IMG/VR virus record: IMGVR_UViG_3300047480_000210
Span: 1-62,915 of that record
Length of the DNA: 62,915 bases
From: a virus
Strand: one strand, 5' to 3'
Positions 21,756 to 29,299 of this stretch are shown piece after piece (position 1 is the stretch's first letter; every line of letters begins with the position of its first letter). The position numbers were made by a program, and so were the translations under genes. The notes under the pieces were generated by a model. The model made no database searches and was not told the origin of the DNA. It saw only the letters and a list, made by a program, of their open reading frames with translations.

Positions 21756-22334
21756 AATCAATCTCTTCATTCTTTCGTAGTTGCCGCCCTTTGCGGCTAA
21801 TCCTACTTCTAACAATGCTTGACGTATGTTACTACATTTTGCATAAGCTGTCAATAGCTCTTGGTCAGTTATTTTAACTTTCCCGCTATTCTTATTCCTA
21901 CCTTTATAAGTATCAGTTTGACTGTGGCAGTTAGGACAAAGATATCTTAAATTTGTTAATCTGTTATCACGATTGTTGCCGTTGATATGATCTAAATCTA
22001 ATACTAATGTCTCACCTTGCCAACTATCAATTCTACACTTAACACATTTATATTCTAACAAATTATCTTTTACGATTCTTTGTTTTACCATTTCATTTGC
22101 GTAGGTGCTATCTTCTACAAAGATAACATCATTACTTGTTAGTGTTTTGCCCTTACTCCAGGCGCTGGCGGCATTGTACGTATAACCGTGTCTGCCGTCG
22201 GCGTGCGCCTGTTTCGTCTTCTCTGCATTAATTTGCTTTAGTGTCGCGCAACCAGCTGGGCGTTTGCTACAGCAATTTTTGCCATTTTTAAGAGTAAAGT
22301 TTGATTCTTTACCGCAACCATAATCACATAACAT
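21738..22334 (-). CDS. HNH endonuclease next to the intron-containing tRNA-Leu
   Basis: 198 aa. N-terminal Cys cluster (CDYGCGKE, NCCSKRPAGC); HNH core YKCVKCRIDSWQG, LVLDLDHINGNNRDN, LRYLCPNCHSQT at about residues 94-140, closely like the HNH at 3020; C-terminal helix-turn-helix-like tail (ELLTAYAKCSNIRQALLEVG). Its stop TAG overlaps the tRNA 5' exon by 18 bases. Likely mobiliser of the adjacent intron (separate endonuclease and intron). Confidence 0.87.
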   Translation of the reverse strand: MLCDYGCGKESNFTLKNGKNCCSKRPAGCATLKQINAEKTKQAHADGRHGYTYNAASAWSKGKTLTSNDVIFVEDSTYANEMVKQRIVKDNLLEYKCVKCRIDSWQGETLVLDLDHINGNNRDNRLTNLRYLCPNCHSQTDTYKGRNKNSGKVKITDQELLTAYAKCSNIRQALLEVGLAAKGGNYERMKRLIAPMVK

Positions 22335-22402
22335 AATGTTCTCCTATTATGTTTATTTATCAGGTAAGCGCAAAAATGCTTAACTTAACGTACCATTATC
22401 TT

Positions 22403-22477
22403 GGTGGAGGCCGAGGGAATCGAACCCTTCTAGTCAGCATGCTTGCAAAGCAAACCCGTAGCCCACTACTGCCCCCC
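22403..22477 (-). tRNA. second tRNA-Ala(TGC)
   Basis: Loop TTTGCAA, acceptor GGGGG.. with CCTCC, CCA encoded; several stem mismatches make it weaker than the Ala gene at 17393. Confidence 0.72.
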
Positions 22478-22483
22478 AAATTT

Positions 22484-22579
22484 CCATAATTGAAGTATAC
22501 TACTTGCTATGCCGGCCACTATCACTTACCGCGGAGTTGTGCGCCTTCCAGCTCCTTATGCAATACACTTCAATTATGG
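22484..22579 (-). repeat. spacer closed by a 13-bp stem
   Basis: CCATAATTGAAGT (22484-22496) is perfectly complementary to ACTTCAATTATGG (22567-22579). The whole spacer between tRNA-Ala and tRNA-Glu is thus one stem-loop with a 70-nt loop that includes the CCA end of tRNA-Glu. Confidence 0.6.
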
Positions 22580-22651
22580 TACTCGATAGGGGAGTCGAAC
22601 CCCTCTTCTCAGGTTGAAAACCTGATGTCCTAACCGATAGACGAATCGAGT
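22577..22651 (-). tRNA. second tRNA-Glu(TTC)
   Basis: Perfect acceptor ACTCGAT/ATCGAGT, T arm AGGGG/CCCCT, stem TCAGG/CCTGA, loop TTTTCAA. Confidence 0.88.
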
Positions 22652-22769
22652 ATAGTAAACACAGAAGCAATACTAACCAGCAAAGCCAGACGTTCTAACT
22701 AATGTGCTTACACAAAAAATGCTACCAAATTGTTAAGGAACAATGTTGAACTTGTCAACGTATGCATGT

Positions 22770-22798
22770 ATTATACATGCATTCGCCAAACTTGTCAA
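22770..22798 (-). promoter_or_regulatory. sigma70-type promoter
   Basis: TTGACA, 17 bp, TATAAT, upstream of tRNA-Glu and the rest of the array. Confidence 0.85.
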
Positions 22799-22836
22799 CA
22801 AGTTTTGTAATGTAGTTTAGGCTGATGTCTTGTTAA

Positions 22837-22905
22837 ACTATAGCAGGATTCGAACCTGCCCACCCGGCCGGTAAAGACCAGTATGCTTTCCGCTACATCA
22901 TATGG
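22837..22905 (-). tRNA. degenerate tRNA-like sequence
   Basis: Good T arm GCAGG/CCTGC and D-arm-like block, anticodon-like stem CTGG/CCGG with loop TCTTTA, but no acceptor pairing and no CCA. Confidence 0.4.
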
Positions 22906-23047
22906 ACTCCTCTGCGGTACGCTCGGCAAAGCGGTGCGCTGAGGGACAAGATACAGACTTCTGACGATTGCCGTCACCAGCCTGAACTACACTACAAAAT
23001 TTTAAAGAACTCTGCAACTACTCGATCATTTGTTGCTGTCTAAGTAT

Positions 23048-23086
23048 CAATTATACGGTACTTTTGGTACCTTGTCAACACTTTTT
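23048..23086 (-). promoter_or_regulatory. sigma70-type promoter, first of two identical copies
   Basis: TTGACA, 17 bp, TATAAT (23078-23050). About 38 bases around it are repeated exactly at 23154-23192. Confidence 0.85.
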
Positions 23087-23153
23087 TGAAACTACTTTGT
23101 TGTATTTCTACAACACTGTCTGCTTCTCTTGCTGTATTGCTACAGTATGTTGT

Positions 23154-23192
23154 CAATTATACGGTACTTTTGGTACCTTGTCAACACTTTTT
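23154..23192 (-). promoter_or_regulatory. sigma70-type promoter, second identical copy
   Basis: Same 38-base block 106 bp upstream. Both feed the tRNA array. Confidence 0.85.
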
Positions 23193-23202
23193 AAAGTATT
23201 TT

Positions 23203-23276
23203 TGGTGCGGGGTAAGAGAATCGAACTCTTGTCTTAACGTTGGCAACGTTAGGTCCTACCATTAAACGAACCACGC
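23203..23276 (-). tRNA. tRNA-Gly(GCC)
   Basis: Stem TAACG/CGTTA, loop TTGCCAA, T arm AAGAG/CTCTT, CCA encoded; one acceptor mismatch. Confidence 0.83.
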
Positions 23277-23305
23277 ATCAAAAATATTCTAATACTAAAC
23301 TACTA

Positions 23306-23345
23306 AAAACAAAAACCCCGGAGTGTTTAGGTCCGGGGCTTAATC
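23306..23345 (-). terminator. rho-independent terminator
   Basis: CCCCGGA/TCCGGGG stem followed by TTTTTGTTTTT on the minus strand; about 100 nt downstream of the promoter at 23438. Confidence 0.88.
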
Positions 23346-23430
23346 TTACAAGACATGTAGAATCAAACCCCGGGAGTATCCTCCGCGGCGTTTCCTGTTG
23401 TGCCTAGTAAGTTTAAGTTTGTGTTTATCA
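23310..23430 (-). ncRNA. short independent transcript (about 120 nt)
   Basis: Bounded by the promoter at 23438-23466 and the terminator at 23306-23345. It holds a 22-codon frame (MINTNLNLLGTTGNAAEDT...) without a good ribosome site. Small RNA or leader peptide. Confidence 0.5.
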
Positions 23431-23437
23431 TTGTACT

Positions 23438-23466
23438 ATTATATATCCATTGAAAGAAAAAGTCAA
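23438..23466 (-). promoter_or_regulatory. sigma70-type promoter
   Basis: TTGACT, 17 bp, TATAAT. Confidence 0.8.
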
Positions 23467-23503
23467 CGGTTATGGTGGAAAAATTTAACTTTTTAAAAAG
23501 TAA

Positions 23504-24157
23504 CTAGTTCTTACTAGTAATGTATGTTCTGTTCAACATGGTGTGGTTCTGGTCTGTTGGACCCCAGTCACCGTCGGGGTGGAATGCAATAACAGTAAGT
23601 GTCTGTCCTTCTTCTGTACGGAAGCGATGGTATTCGCGTTCTTCAATACAAAACAAATCGCCCGCTTCCAAGTCAATTGTTTCATTGGTCAGTGTTGACT
23701 TGCCTGAGCCTTTGACTACAACACCAAGTCGTACACTTGGATGAATGTGGAATGTTTGATCAATGCCCGGTGGGAAGAATAACATGTTTAAGCTAGGATC
23801 ACCAGAACGTGGCGGATACACCAATAAGCTATCACTGCATCCATCAATGTAGCATAAGCGACCAGATTCTTCAAGCGGACCACCTAATACGTTTTGCCCC
23901 AGAAAGCCTAAACGTTCAATGAATACCGCTGTGCCATTCGTAACAAACACGTCAGCATCTTTTGCCGCATAGCAAAAGTATTGTTGAGGTTTAGCAGTCC
24001 ACCCGTTTGGTAAGATTACTTCGCCTTCGAGTACGAAGCCATAGACAGTACTGTAAGGTGTTGCAGTATAACTCGAGTAGCATAACTTGGTACCCGTGCA
24101 TGGATACATTGTGTTTCTTAAATCGATAAAGCCAGTTTGTTCTTTGATTAGTTTCAT
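23504..24157 (-). CDS. cupin-domain protein
   Basis: 217 aa, two beta-rich halves. The second carries the cupin motif HIHPSVRLGVVVKGSG (about residues 138-153) followed by LEAGDLFCIEEREYHRF with a further Glu and His, so a metal site is likely. Enzymatic or sugar-binding role unknown. Start codon 5 bases after a perfect TATAAATA late promoter. It ends in TAG. Confidence 0.72.
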   Translation of the reverse strand: MKLIKEQTGFIDLRNTMYPCTGTKLCYSSYTATPYSTVYGFVLEGEVILPNGWTAKPQQYFCYAAKDADVFVTNGTAVFIERLGFLGQNVLGGPLEESGRLCYIDGCSDSLLVYPPRSGDPSLNMLFFPPGIDQTFHIHPSVRLGVVVKGSGKSTLTNETIDLEAGDLFCIEEREYHRFRTEEGQTLTVIAFHPDGDWGPTDQNHTMLNRTYITSKN

Positions 24158-24162
24158 TGTGA

Positions 24163-24170
24163 TATTTATA
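24163..24170 (-). promoter_or_regulatory. late promoter TATAAATA, 5 bp before an ATG
   Basis: Exact T4 late consensus. Predicted start point is the A of the cupin start codon. Confidence 0.8.
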
Positions 24171-24184
24171 TAAAGGTTAAGCCT

Positions 24185-24730
24185 TCATTTGCTCATAAGC
24201 TGTTGTACTAACATACTACGACACTCTTCAAATGTCCCGCTAACTCCCCAACTTGCAATGATCCTAGTGCCAGTAGCGTTAAACCTTTTTACGTCATGCG
24301 CTACATCGTTGCGAATTAGTGCTGGACGTGTCAATGCAAAGCGGTAAACTTCTCGAACTTCTCCGTTAATCCTGTAGTGGCGCTCATCTTCTTTGTAAAC
24401 TTTTTCCAGCGGCGCATCAGTTGCACTTTCATAGTAAATGGTCTGGCTAGTTTCATCACAACCTTCGATTGGGATGTTGAATGCGGCTAGCCTGTGCCCG
24501 TCAATGTGCAAGGGGATGTGGCCCACCGGGCGTGTATGATAGATGTTAAGCCATTCGCCTAGGAATGGAAAACGGTCTTGCACTGACTTTAGGTAAGGAT
24601 CTGATTCTACATTGATTCGTACGTATCCTTGTTTGACAAAATCCGTTTCCAATTTCTTCATAACTAAGTTATGAATGTAGGGAAGGTCTAGGAAATCAGG
24701 AGTTTCGTAGACATAGTAATTGTTAAGCAT
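24185..24730 (-). CDS. aspartyl/asparaginyl-hydroxylase-like oxygenase
   Basis: 181 aa. PLHIDGHRLAAFNIPIEGCD holds the HxD pair (His75, Asp77) followed by the FNIP-x-x-GC block shared with the protein at 11620. ALIRNDVAHDVKRF with a distal His and TRIIASW near the C-terminus complete the family layout. Substrate unknown. Late promoter 4 bases before the start codon. Confidence 0.65.
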   Translation of the reverse strand: MLNNYYVYETPDFLDLPYIHNLVMKKLETDFVKQGYVRINVESDPYLKSVQDRFPFLGEWLNIYHTRPVGHIPLHIDGHRLAAFNIPIEGCDETSQTIYYESATDAPLEKVYKEDERHYRINGEVREVYRFALTRPALIRNDVAHDVKRFNATGTRIIASWGVSGTFEECRSMLVQQLMSK

Positions 24731-24734
24731 ACGA

Positions 24735-24742
24735 TATTTATC
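24735..24742 (-). promoter_or_regulatory. late promoter GATAAATA, 4 bp before an ATG
   Basis: Lies between divergent genes; predicted leaderless start for the oxygenase at 24185-24730. Confidence 0.7.
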
Positions 24743-25549
24743 ATGGATTATTCATACAAAAACGTCAGGGGAATTTACGAGCATGTTCTCAAATTGGGCA
24801 TGTTGAGCCCACCCGAAGATATCATTGCGGCTTGGATGGTGTTTAAAAACATTGATCAAGTTGATAGTATGTTAGAGCTAGGTTCTTACCTGGGTGGTGG
24901 ACTTGGTCTGTTCAATCAGCTACTAACTGCAACTGGGCATCCTGGTGTGAAATTTACAGGAGTTGATAGCTTAGAGTTCATTGGTGCCGGTGCTCGCCAA
25001 AGTCGCGGCGCTTGGTACACTGACCACTTTAATCGTTGCCTAAGCGAACATGAGCGCGGCAGTTTAGCAAGCCTAAACACCCCACAAGAAGCAACAAAAT
25101 GGATACAACAACGTACCTTACGACTAACCAACACACCTATTGACTTGAAGTGTGTATTAGATGAAAAAGATCTTGACGATCGGCAGTACGACATCATCCA
25201 TCATGACTACGGTGATAGTGTAGAGGAAAACTTAACAACCATACGCCACTGCATACCCAAGCTAAAAGACACTGGCATTTACATTGTCGATGACTGGTGC
25301 ACTGGCGCCCCACTGCGTACTGTGGCCACTGTGATTGCACAACAGGAAGGTTTATTGTTCCCAATCTTGTGGGGCAAGAACAAAGTGTTTTATGCCAAGA
25401 ACCCAGAACGGGCACAACAGGTTGTATTGGCTATGCTTCGTGATCCAGAAAACAATCCCAAACTGTTCAAGGGTATGCCAGGGTCAGACTACTTTGGCAC
25501 AGGCTATAAAAGCATTAGGATGCACTGGCAGGCGATACAGTGGAGTTGA
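24743..25549 (+). CDS. class I SAM-methyltransferase-like protein
   Basis: 268 aa on the plus strand. Motif I MLELGSYLGGGLGLF (about residues 37-51), an acidic strand end (FTGVDSLE) and IIHHDYGDS/YIVDDW resemble the cephalosporin-hydroxylase or Methyltransf_24 group. No ribosome site is visible. Its 3' end overlaps the convergent oxygenase gene by 35 bp. Possible sugar or small-molecule methylation; target unknown. Confidence 0.65.
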   Translation: MDYSYKNVRGIYEHVLKLGMLSPPEDIIAAWMVFKNIDQVDSMLELGSYLGGGLGLFNQLLTATGHPGVKFTGVDSLEFIGAGARQSRGAWYTDHFNRCLSEHERGSLASLNTPQEATKWIQQRTLRLTNTPIDLKCVLDEKDLDDRQYDIIHHDYGDSVEENLTTIRHCIPKLKDTGIYIVDDWCTGAPLRTVATVIAQQEGLLFPILWGKNKVFYAKNPERAQQVVLAMLRDPENNPKLFKGMPGSDYFGTGYKSIRMHWQAIQWS

Positions 25550-26174
25550 AATAGCTTCGTACTTTTGCCCAAGTATGCTCCACTGAACCAGTCTCGGCGT
25601 CAACAACTTGACAACTGACTGTGATTCTAAAACCTGGCCCTTGTACAACATTGTGAGGTAGTGCTGTCATTATCAATGCACTTGGTACATTAGTCGTCAC
25701 ACTGTAAACAGGTTCGGGACATTGTGCCCAGGTTCGTTTACCTGCTTGTAGCTCATCCACCCAAGGATAGCGATAGTCTAGAATAGGCCTACCACCTAAA
25801 TAACTTGGGCGCCAATCTTCGTAGCCAGTACCGTCATCTGCGTACCAGTTGATGCTTCCAGGTGTTTCGGCTAGTTCGTAAAAACTCAAGCGTGTGTTTA
25901 GACGCATGGCATCTACGTGTATGTTGTTGTCCTCGACCAATGGGTTCAAGGCAAAGGCACCAAATGCACCAGACTGTAGTCCAAGCGGCAATAGAAAATT
26001 ATCTACTAACGTCTTTAATTCAATTGCTTCATTTGAATCTGGCAAAGGAAACAGCCCAAGTTGTTGACGCTTGGACTGTTTTCCTTTTAGTTCATCTACA
26101 TAAACTTCTTGAAAGAAACTTTTAACAGAAGCAGGTAATGCTAAGTTTAGTGGAACAAAGAAGTCTGGATGCAT
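25515..26174 (-). CDS. aspartyl/asparaginyl-hydroxylase-like oxygenase
   Basis: 219 aa. DNNIHVDAMRLNTRLSFYELAETPG gives an HxD pair (His86, Asp88). A distal His may be in LPHNVVQGPGFRITVSCQV, which also carries an Arg. Third member of this family in the window. Start codon 4 bases after AATAAATA. Substrate unknown. Confidence 0.58.
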   Translation of the reverse strand: MHPDFFVPLNLALPASVKSFFQEVYVDELKGKQSKRQQLGLFPLPDSNEAIELKTLVDNFLLPLGLQSGAFGAFALNPLVEDNNIHVDAMRLNTRLSFYELAETPGSINWYADDGTGYEDWRPSYLGGRPILDYRYPWVDELQAGKRTWAQCPEPVYSVTTNVPSALIMTALPHNVVQGPGFRITVSCQVVDAETGSVEHTWAKVRSYFNSTVSPASAS

Positions 26175-26177
26175 CCG

Positions 26178-26636
26178 TTATTTATTTTGATCCAACACTA
26201 ACTTGCAGGTAGCCATAAACTCATCGTATGCTTGTCTAACCATTGGGTGCTCGAGCAACTTATTAGCTTCCTCTTCCATGGCTTTTAGGCCTGCTTCGGT
26301 AACTTCTCGAGCACTAGGCAATTCGACATAGTAACGCTCGCTGTCGAACAATTTGGCAAGATGATCCCAGGCAGCTTTTTGTTCTTCTGTGATAGGCTTG
26401 TTGTGCGGACGCATTTCACTTGCTCGTTGCACAGCCTTGCTCATTGCATCTTCGGCATAACGAGCCGCGGCAATCATAGGAGCAAGTGCGGGTTCAATGT
26501 TAAAGCGACGGCTTTGTCCGCCGGGGTAGCACATGACAAGATGATTGCCTTTGGGAAAACTATCCATGAGTTCGTTGTCGTACTCTTGTACCGGGACGTA
26601 CTTACGGCCAACTCGTTCGTAAAAAATCTTTTTCAC
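26178..26636 (-). CDS. hypothetical protein (152 aa)
   Basis: MKKIFYERVGRKYVPVQEYD, then a helical, charged C-terminal two thirds (AIQRASE, ITEEQKAAWDHLAKLF, ALEEEANKLLEHPMVRQAYDEF-like). No motif. Tightly packed with the kinase-like gene 8 bp upstream, so probably co-transcribed from the promoter at 27791. Confidence 0.72.
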   Translation of the reverse strand: MKKIFYERVGRKYVPVQEYDNELMDSFPKGNHLVMCYPGGQSRRFNIEPALAPMIAAARYAEDAMSKAVQRASEMRPHNKPITEEQKAAWDHLAKLFDSERYYVELPSAREVTEAGLKAMEEEANKLLEHPMVRQAYDEFMATCKLVLDQNK

Positions 26637-26644
26637 GGGAAACC

Positions 26645-27112
26645 TTAGTTTGCGTTAATAATGCGATCAAAGCCCTCAGCTTCAGTAGGATACTCAAAGC
26701 GATTGATCATGTCTTGCACAATTTCATCGGGAATGTTCTTACCCGGACGGTCTAACATTTTTGCATGTTGCTCGGGTGCAGGAGTTTTAAACACCACTGC
26801 TACCTTGGTGTAGTGCTTGGGTGCCATGCGTAATTTACGAGCACGAGTCTTTGCTGTTGTACTGGTCTGATCCCAAATTACAACCCGGTTGTTCTTAAAT
26901 GCATCAACTGCTGTCTTTGTCATAAGGTCAAGTGCTGTTGGCATGTAGTCTTTAAACACTTCGGAATAGGTCTTGCCCACACTCCGTGCATACTGTTCAA
27001 CGTGGTTGTCTGTGCTAACAATCACAGTGTTGGTCCAGTCAAACATTTGTTGACCTATCCAAGTTGTTTTGCCGGAGCCAGGAACTCCTACTAATACATA
27101 TAATGTGCTCAT
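26645..27112 (-). CDS. P-loop kinase, polynucleotide-5'-kinase-like
   Basis: 155 aa. Walker A GVPGSGKTTW (residues 9-18), then VSTDNHVEQYA (Asp of the acceptor site), WDQTSTTAKTRARKL (Arg-rich lid) and AVVFKTPAPEQHAKM. This is the layout of the kinase half of T4 PseT and related AAA_33 proteins. With the RNA ligase at 56030 it could repair nicked tRNAs. A metabolite kinase is an alternative. Coupled by ATGA to the gene upstream. Confidence 0.72.
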   Translation of the reverse strand: MSTLYVLVGVPGSGKTTWIGQQMFDWTNTVIVSTDNHVEQYARSVGKTYSEVFKDYMPTALDLMTKTAVDAFKNNRVVIWDQTSTTAKTRARKLRMAPKHYTKVAVVFKTPAPEQHAKMLDRPGKNIPDEIVQDMINRFEYPTEAEGFDRIINAN

Positions 27113-27336
27113 CGCTGTGCAAGTTTTAAATTAAGAACAAAGTTTTCTACAGTCAGTTTGGTAAGAACAGCTTGGATCGTAATGCTTTCATCTGGGAATG
27201 TTTCTAAAATAGAAATAGCCATCATACGATACGCTTCTTCCTCATCAATGGCCAGCATGCCCCAATCAATTGGATCTGTTACTTCTACTTCTTGTGCCAG
27301 GGCAACAATAAGATCAACAATATCACTATTACTCAT
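27109..27336 (-). CDS. hypothetical protein (75 aa)
   Basis: Start at ATG 27336 (MSNSDIVDLIVALAQEVEV) inside the end of the upstream gene. Acidic N-terminal half and a C-terminal VLTKLTVENFVLNLKLAQ helix. No family recognised. Overlaps at both ends indicate translational coupling. Confidence 0.65.
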   Translation of the reverse strand: MSNSDIVDLIVALAQEVEVTDPIDWGMLAIDEEEAYRMMAISILETFPDESITIQAVLTKLTVENFVLNLKLAQR

Positions 27337-27784
27337 CGTTTCTTTCCTTGAGACGTTCTTGACGTTCTGCTTCGTGTACATCACACAAGGTGCGAATCCA
27401 GCCGCCCGATCTGCGTGTGCCAATTGCACCACATTCTTCGCATGCTGTACTGGCCCAGGCTTCGGCCATTCGTACCATACCGTGAATTTGGTCGTCCCCG
27501 CCTTGGTAGTAGAAACGTAGGCCACCAAACTTTTCTTTGATCTGTTCTACAACAACTTGTGGGCATTCATCCGGGATAGCGTTGTCGTATTCATTTTTCA
27601 CCGACAACCGTTCTCTAGTAGAATTTACCCACTCAGTATGCTGTTGTATGTTGGCGCATAACTTTTCAAGAATGGGCCACCATCCTTGACTGACTGCAAA
27701 GCCGCCGTATGGCTCGGCAAACATTTTGGGATATGTTTCTTCCATGCGTTTAGTAAACGCTTCGTATTGTTCTTCTGTGTACAT
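27329..27784 (-). CDS. hypothetical protein with Cys-rich C-terminus (151 aa)
   Basis: Begins MYTEEQYEAFTKRMEETYPKM. Contains VEQIKEKFGGLRFYYQGGDD and then ACEECGAIGTRRSGGWIRTLC, a likely zinc-binding treble clef. First gene of the operon read from the sigma70 promoter at 27791-27819. Confidence 0.72.
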   Translation of the reverse strand: MYTEEQYEAFTKRMEETYPKMFAEPYGGFAVSQGWWPILEKLCANIQQHTEWVNSTRERLSVKNEYDNAIPDECPQVVVEQIKEKFGGLRFYYQGGDDQIHGMVRMAEAWASTACEECGAIGTRRSGGWIRTLCDVHEAERQERLKERNDE

Positions 27785-27790
27785 GGCTTA

Positions 27791-27819
27791 ATTATAACAC
27801 CTTTGTTGTGTGTTGTCAA
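27791..27819 (-). promoter_or_regulatory. sigma70-type promoter
   Basis: TTGACA, 17 bp, TATAAT; operon 27784 to 26178. Confidence 0.85.
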
Positions 27820-27821
27820 TA

Positions 27822-27846
27822 GAAAAGGCTCCTAGGAGCCTTTTCA
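27822..27846. terminator. hairpin terminator
   Basis: AAAAGGCTCC/GGAGCCTTTT, symmetric; ends the gene at 27862 on the minus strand. Confidence 0.8.
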
Positions 27847-27861
27847 AATCAGCAATCCAAA

Positions 27862-28140
27862 TTAGATTGCAATACCCAGACTCTGGGCCTTGTATGCCAA
27901 AGCAACCATCTTGCGGCTTGCTTGACCATGTTGGTATTCAGTAACCTTGACACCGTTACCAGCAACACGTTGCTTGGCATAAACTGCGTAACCACGCTGA
28001 CGAATCTGGGAGATTGTAGCTGTTGGGTTAGCAATACCAAAACGCTTGGCAATTGCGGCTTCGCTCAATGTCTCACCGTTCAATACGAGAGCTTGGAACA
28101 GTTTGTACTGCTTGGTAGTTTCATCAAATTTCTTCAACAT
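27862..28140 (-). CDS. helix-turn-helix DNA-binding protein (92 aa)
   Basis: Start at ATG 28140 with AAGGAA upstream. GETLSEAAIAKRFGIANPTATISQIRQRG (about residues 22-50) is a winged-HTH with a recognition helix; the basic C-terminal part YAVYAKQRV forms the wing. It has its own sigma70 promoter (28193-28221), so it is likely an early transcription regulator. Confidence 0.78.
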   Translation of the reverse strand: MLKKFDETTKQYKLFQALVLNGETLSEAAIAKRFGIANPTATISQIRQRGYAVYAKQRVAGNGVKVTEYQHGQASRKMVALAYKAQSLGIAI

Positions 28141-28192
28141 TTTAAGTTTCCTTGTATAATACACCTTGCATCAATGCTGTGGTGGTATATTG

Positions 28193-28221
28193 ATTATAGC
28201 AACATTAAAGCAGAAAGTCTA
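28193..28221 (-). promoter_or_regulatory. sigma70-type promoter
   Basis: TAGACT, 17 bp, TATAAT; the -35 lies in the arm of the hairpin 28217-28243. Confidence 0.75.
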
Positions 28222-28243
28222 TATGGTTCTTAGCCATATAGAC
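28217..28243 (-). terminator. 10-bp hairpin, possible terminator
   Basis: GTCTATATGG/CCATATAGAC, followed by TTTC on the minus strand; about 25 bases after the stop of the 28268 gene. Confidence 0.5.
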
Positions 28244-28267
28244 TTCTTTTGGTTAAACTAGTTTAAG

Positions 28268-28549
28268 TTATTTGGTATTGATAAACTCGTTTAGGACCTT
28301 GGCCTTCTTGATAATTTCTTCTTCTGTAGGGAAGGCTTTGAAGGTCGGTGTTGGTGGTAAGGTGGTATTTTGGAAACCTGCGGCTTGTGCTTGTGCATGT
28401 GCAAAACTAACTTTGTTATTGTAGTCTGACATAACTGCATCGCGTTGGGCATGCCAATCTTGCTCTAGCATTTCTTTTGCCATCTTCAGTAAGTCAAGAC
28501 GGATCATGTAGCCATTGGTTCCAATAGGCTGTGGCTTAGGTATACTCAT
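28268..28549 (-). CDS. hypothetical protein (93 aa)
   Basis: Start at ATG 28549 with AGGAGA. MSIPKPQPIGTNGYMIRLD, then helices LLKMAKEMLEQDWHAQRDAV and a C-terminal EEEIIKKAKVLNEFI. A pattern seen in small T4-like phage proteins, function unknown. Confidence 0.72.
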   Translation of the reverse strand: MSIPKPQPIGTNGYMIRLDLLKMAKEMLEQDWHAQRDAVMSDYNNKVSFAHAQAQAAGFQNTTLPPTPTFKAFPTEEEIIKKAKVLNEFINTK

Positions 28550-28614
28550 AAAATTCTCCTGTGTTTGAGTGTGTGTGCAAACTGTTGTCTGCAAAGTAAT
28601 TATAACACACTTGT

Positions 28615-28644
28615 CATAAGAAAGCCGCCAATTACGGCGGCTTT
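28615..28644 (-). terminator. rho-independent terminator
   Basis: AAAGCCGCC/GGCGGCTTT then CTT, after the porin-like gene. Confidence 0.75.
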
Positions 28645-28665
28645 GATAGACTAGTTTACTCTAAA

Positions 28666-29226
28666 TTAGAATGAACGTGTGTAGCTAAGTGATGTTGCTT
28701 TTTCTGCTCCATCTTTCTTGACGACATCATAACCTACACCAATAGTGTCCTTCTTTGTCAATGCATAAGAAACACCAACTCGGGTCGTGTCACTGCGGTC
28801 AGCAACACTTGACGAAAATGCATCACGGAAACGATACGCTACACGAGCAGTCAATGCATCAGTGACCTTGTAGCTGATACCTGGCTCAATTGAGTAGTAG
28901 GCAGTTGCGCTAGAACCAGACACTGCCTTTTGACCAATACCACCACGTACTGTTGCGCTCAAGGGACCGGCTGCAAACACTGTACCTGATACACCAACTT
29001 CTTGACGAACTGATGTTGCATTGGTTGAGTCATTTTGACTATTGATAACACCTACGTCACCTGTCAAGCCATAAGCAAGTCCGGTACGAACTGTTAGACC
29101 TTGGCGGTGAGTTTGTTGACCATTTACATCTGAATCAACGACAGAGCCGCTGAGTGTAACAGATGTTTGGGCGCTTGCCAAACCAGCGGCTGCTGCCAAA
29201 ATAGATGCTAAGATAATTTTCTTCAT
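28666..29226 (-). CDS. small outer-membrane porin-like beta-barrel protein
   Basis: 186 aa. Signal peptide KKIILASILAAAAGLASA, cut after ASA; then alternating strands (SVTLSGSVV, LTVRTGLAY, LSATVRGGIG, LTARVAYRF) and a C-terminal Phe (SLSYTRSF), the signal for outer-membrane assembly. Length suits an 8-stranded barrel. A late promoter TATAAGTA lies about 55 bases upstream. Probable host-derived gene; it may change phage adsorption or permeability of the infected cell. Confidence 0.82.
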   Translation of the reverse strand: MKKIILASILAAAAGLASAQTSVTLSGSVVDSDVNGQQTHRQGLTVRTGLAYGLTGDVGVINSQNDSTNATSVRQEVGVSGTVFAAGPLSATVRGGIGQKAVSGSSATAYYSIEPGISYKVTDALTARVAYRFRDAFSSSVADRSDTTRVGVSYALTKKDTIGVGYDVVKKDGAEKATSLSYTRSF

Positions 29227-29279
29227 TTGAGTTTCCTTGTAAAATAAGATAATTAGCTGGGTAAATTTTCCAGCTAAGA

Positions 29280-29287
29280 TACTTATA
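29280..29287 (-). promoter_or_regulatory. late promoter TATAAGTA
   Basis: About 53 bases before the porin start, with a normal leader. Confidence 0.6.
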
Positions 29288-29299
29288 GTAGCATCGACA

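Noticed and set aside
22837-23000. Possible intron-split tRNA like tRNA-Leu
   Set aside because: No 5' acceptor partner and no group I core motifs were found downstream; kept only as a degenerate tRNA-like sequence.
28599-28627. TATAAT upstream of the 28549 gene as a full sigma70 promoter
   Set aside because: The -10 is perfect, but no -35 is found at 16-18 bp (a TTATGACA is only 7 bp away).
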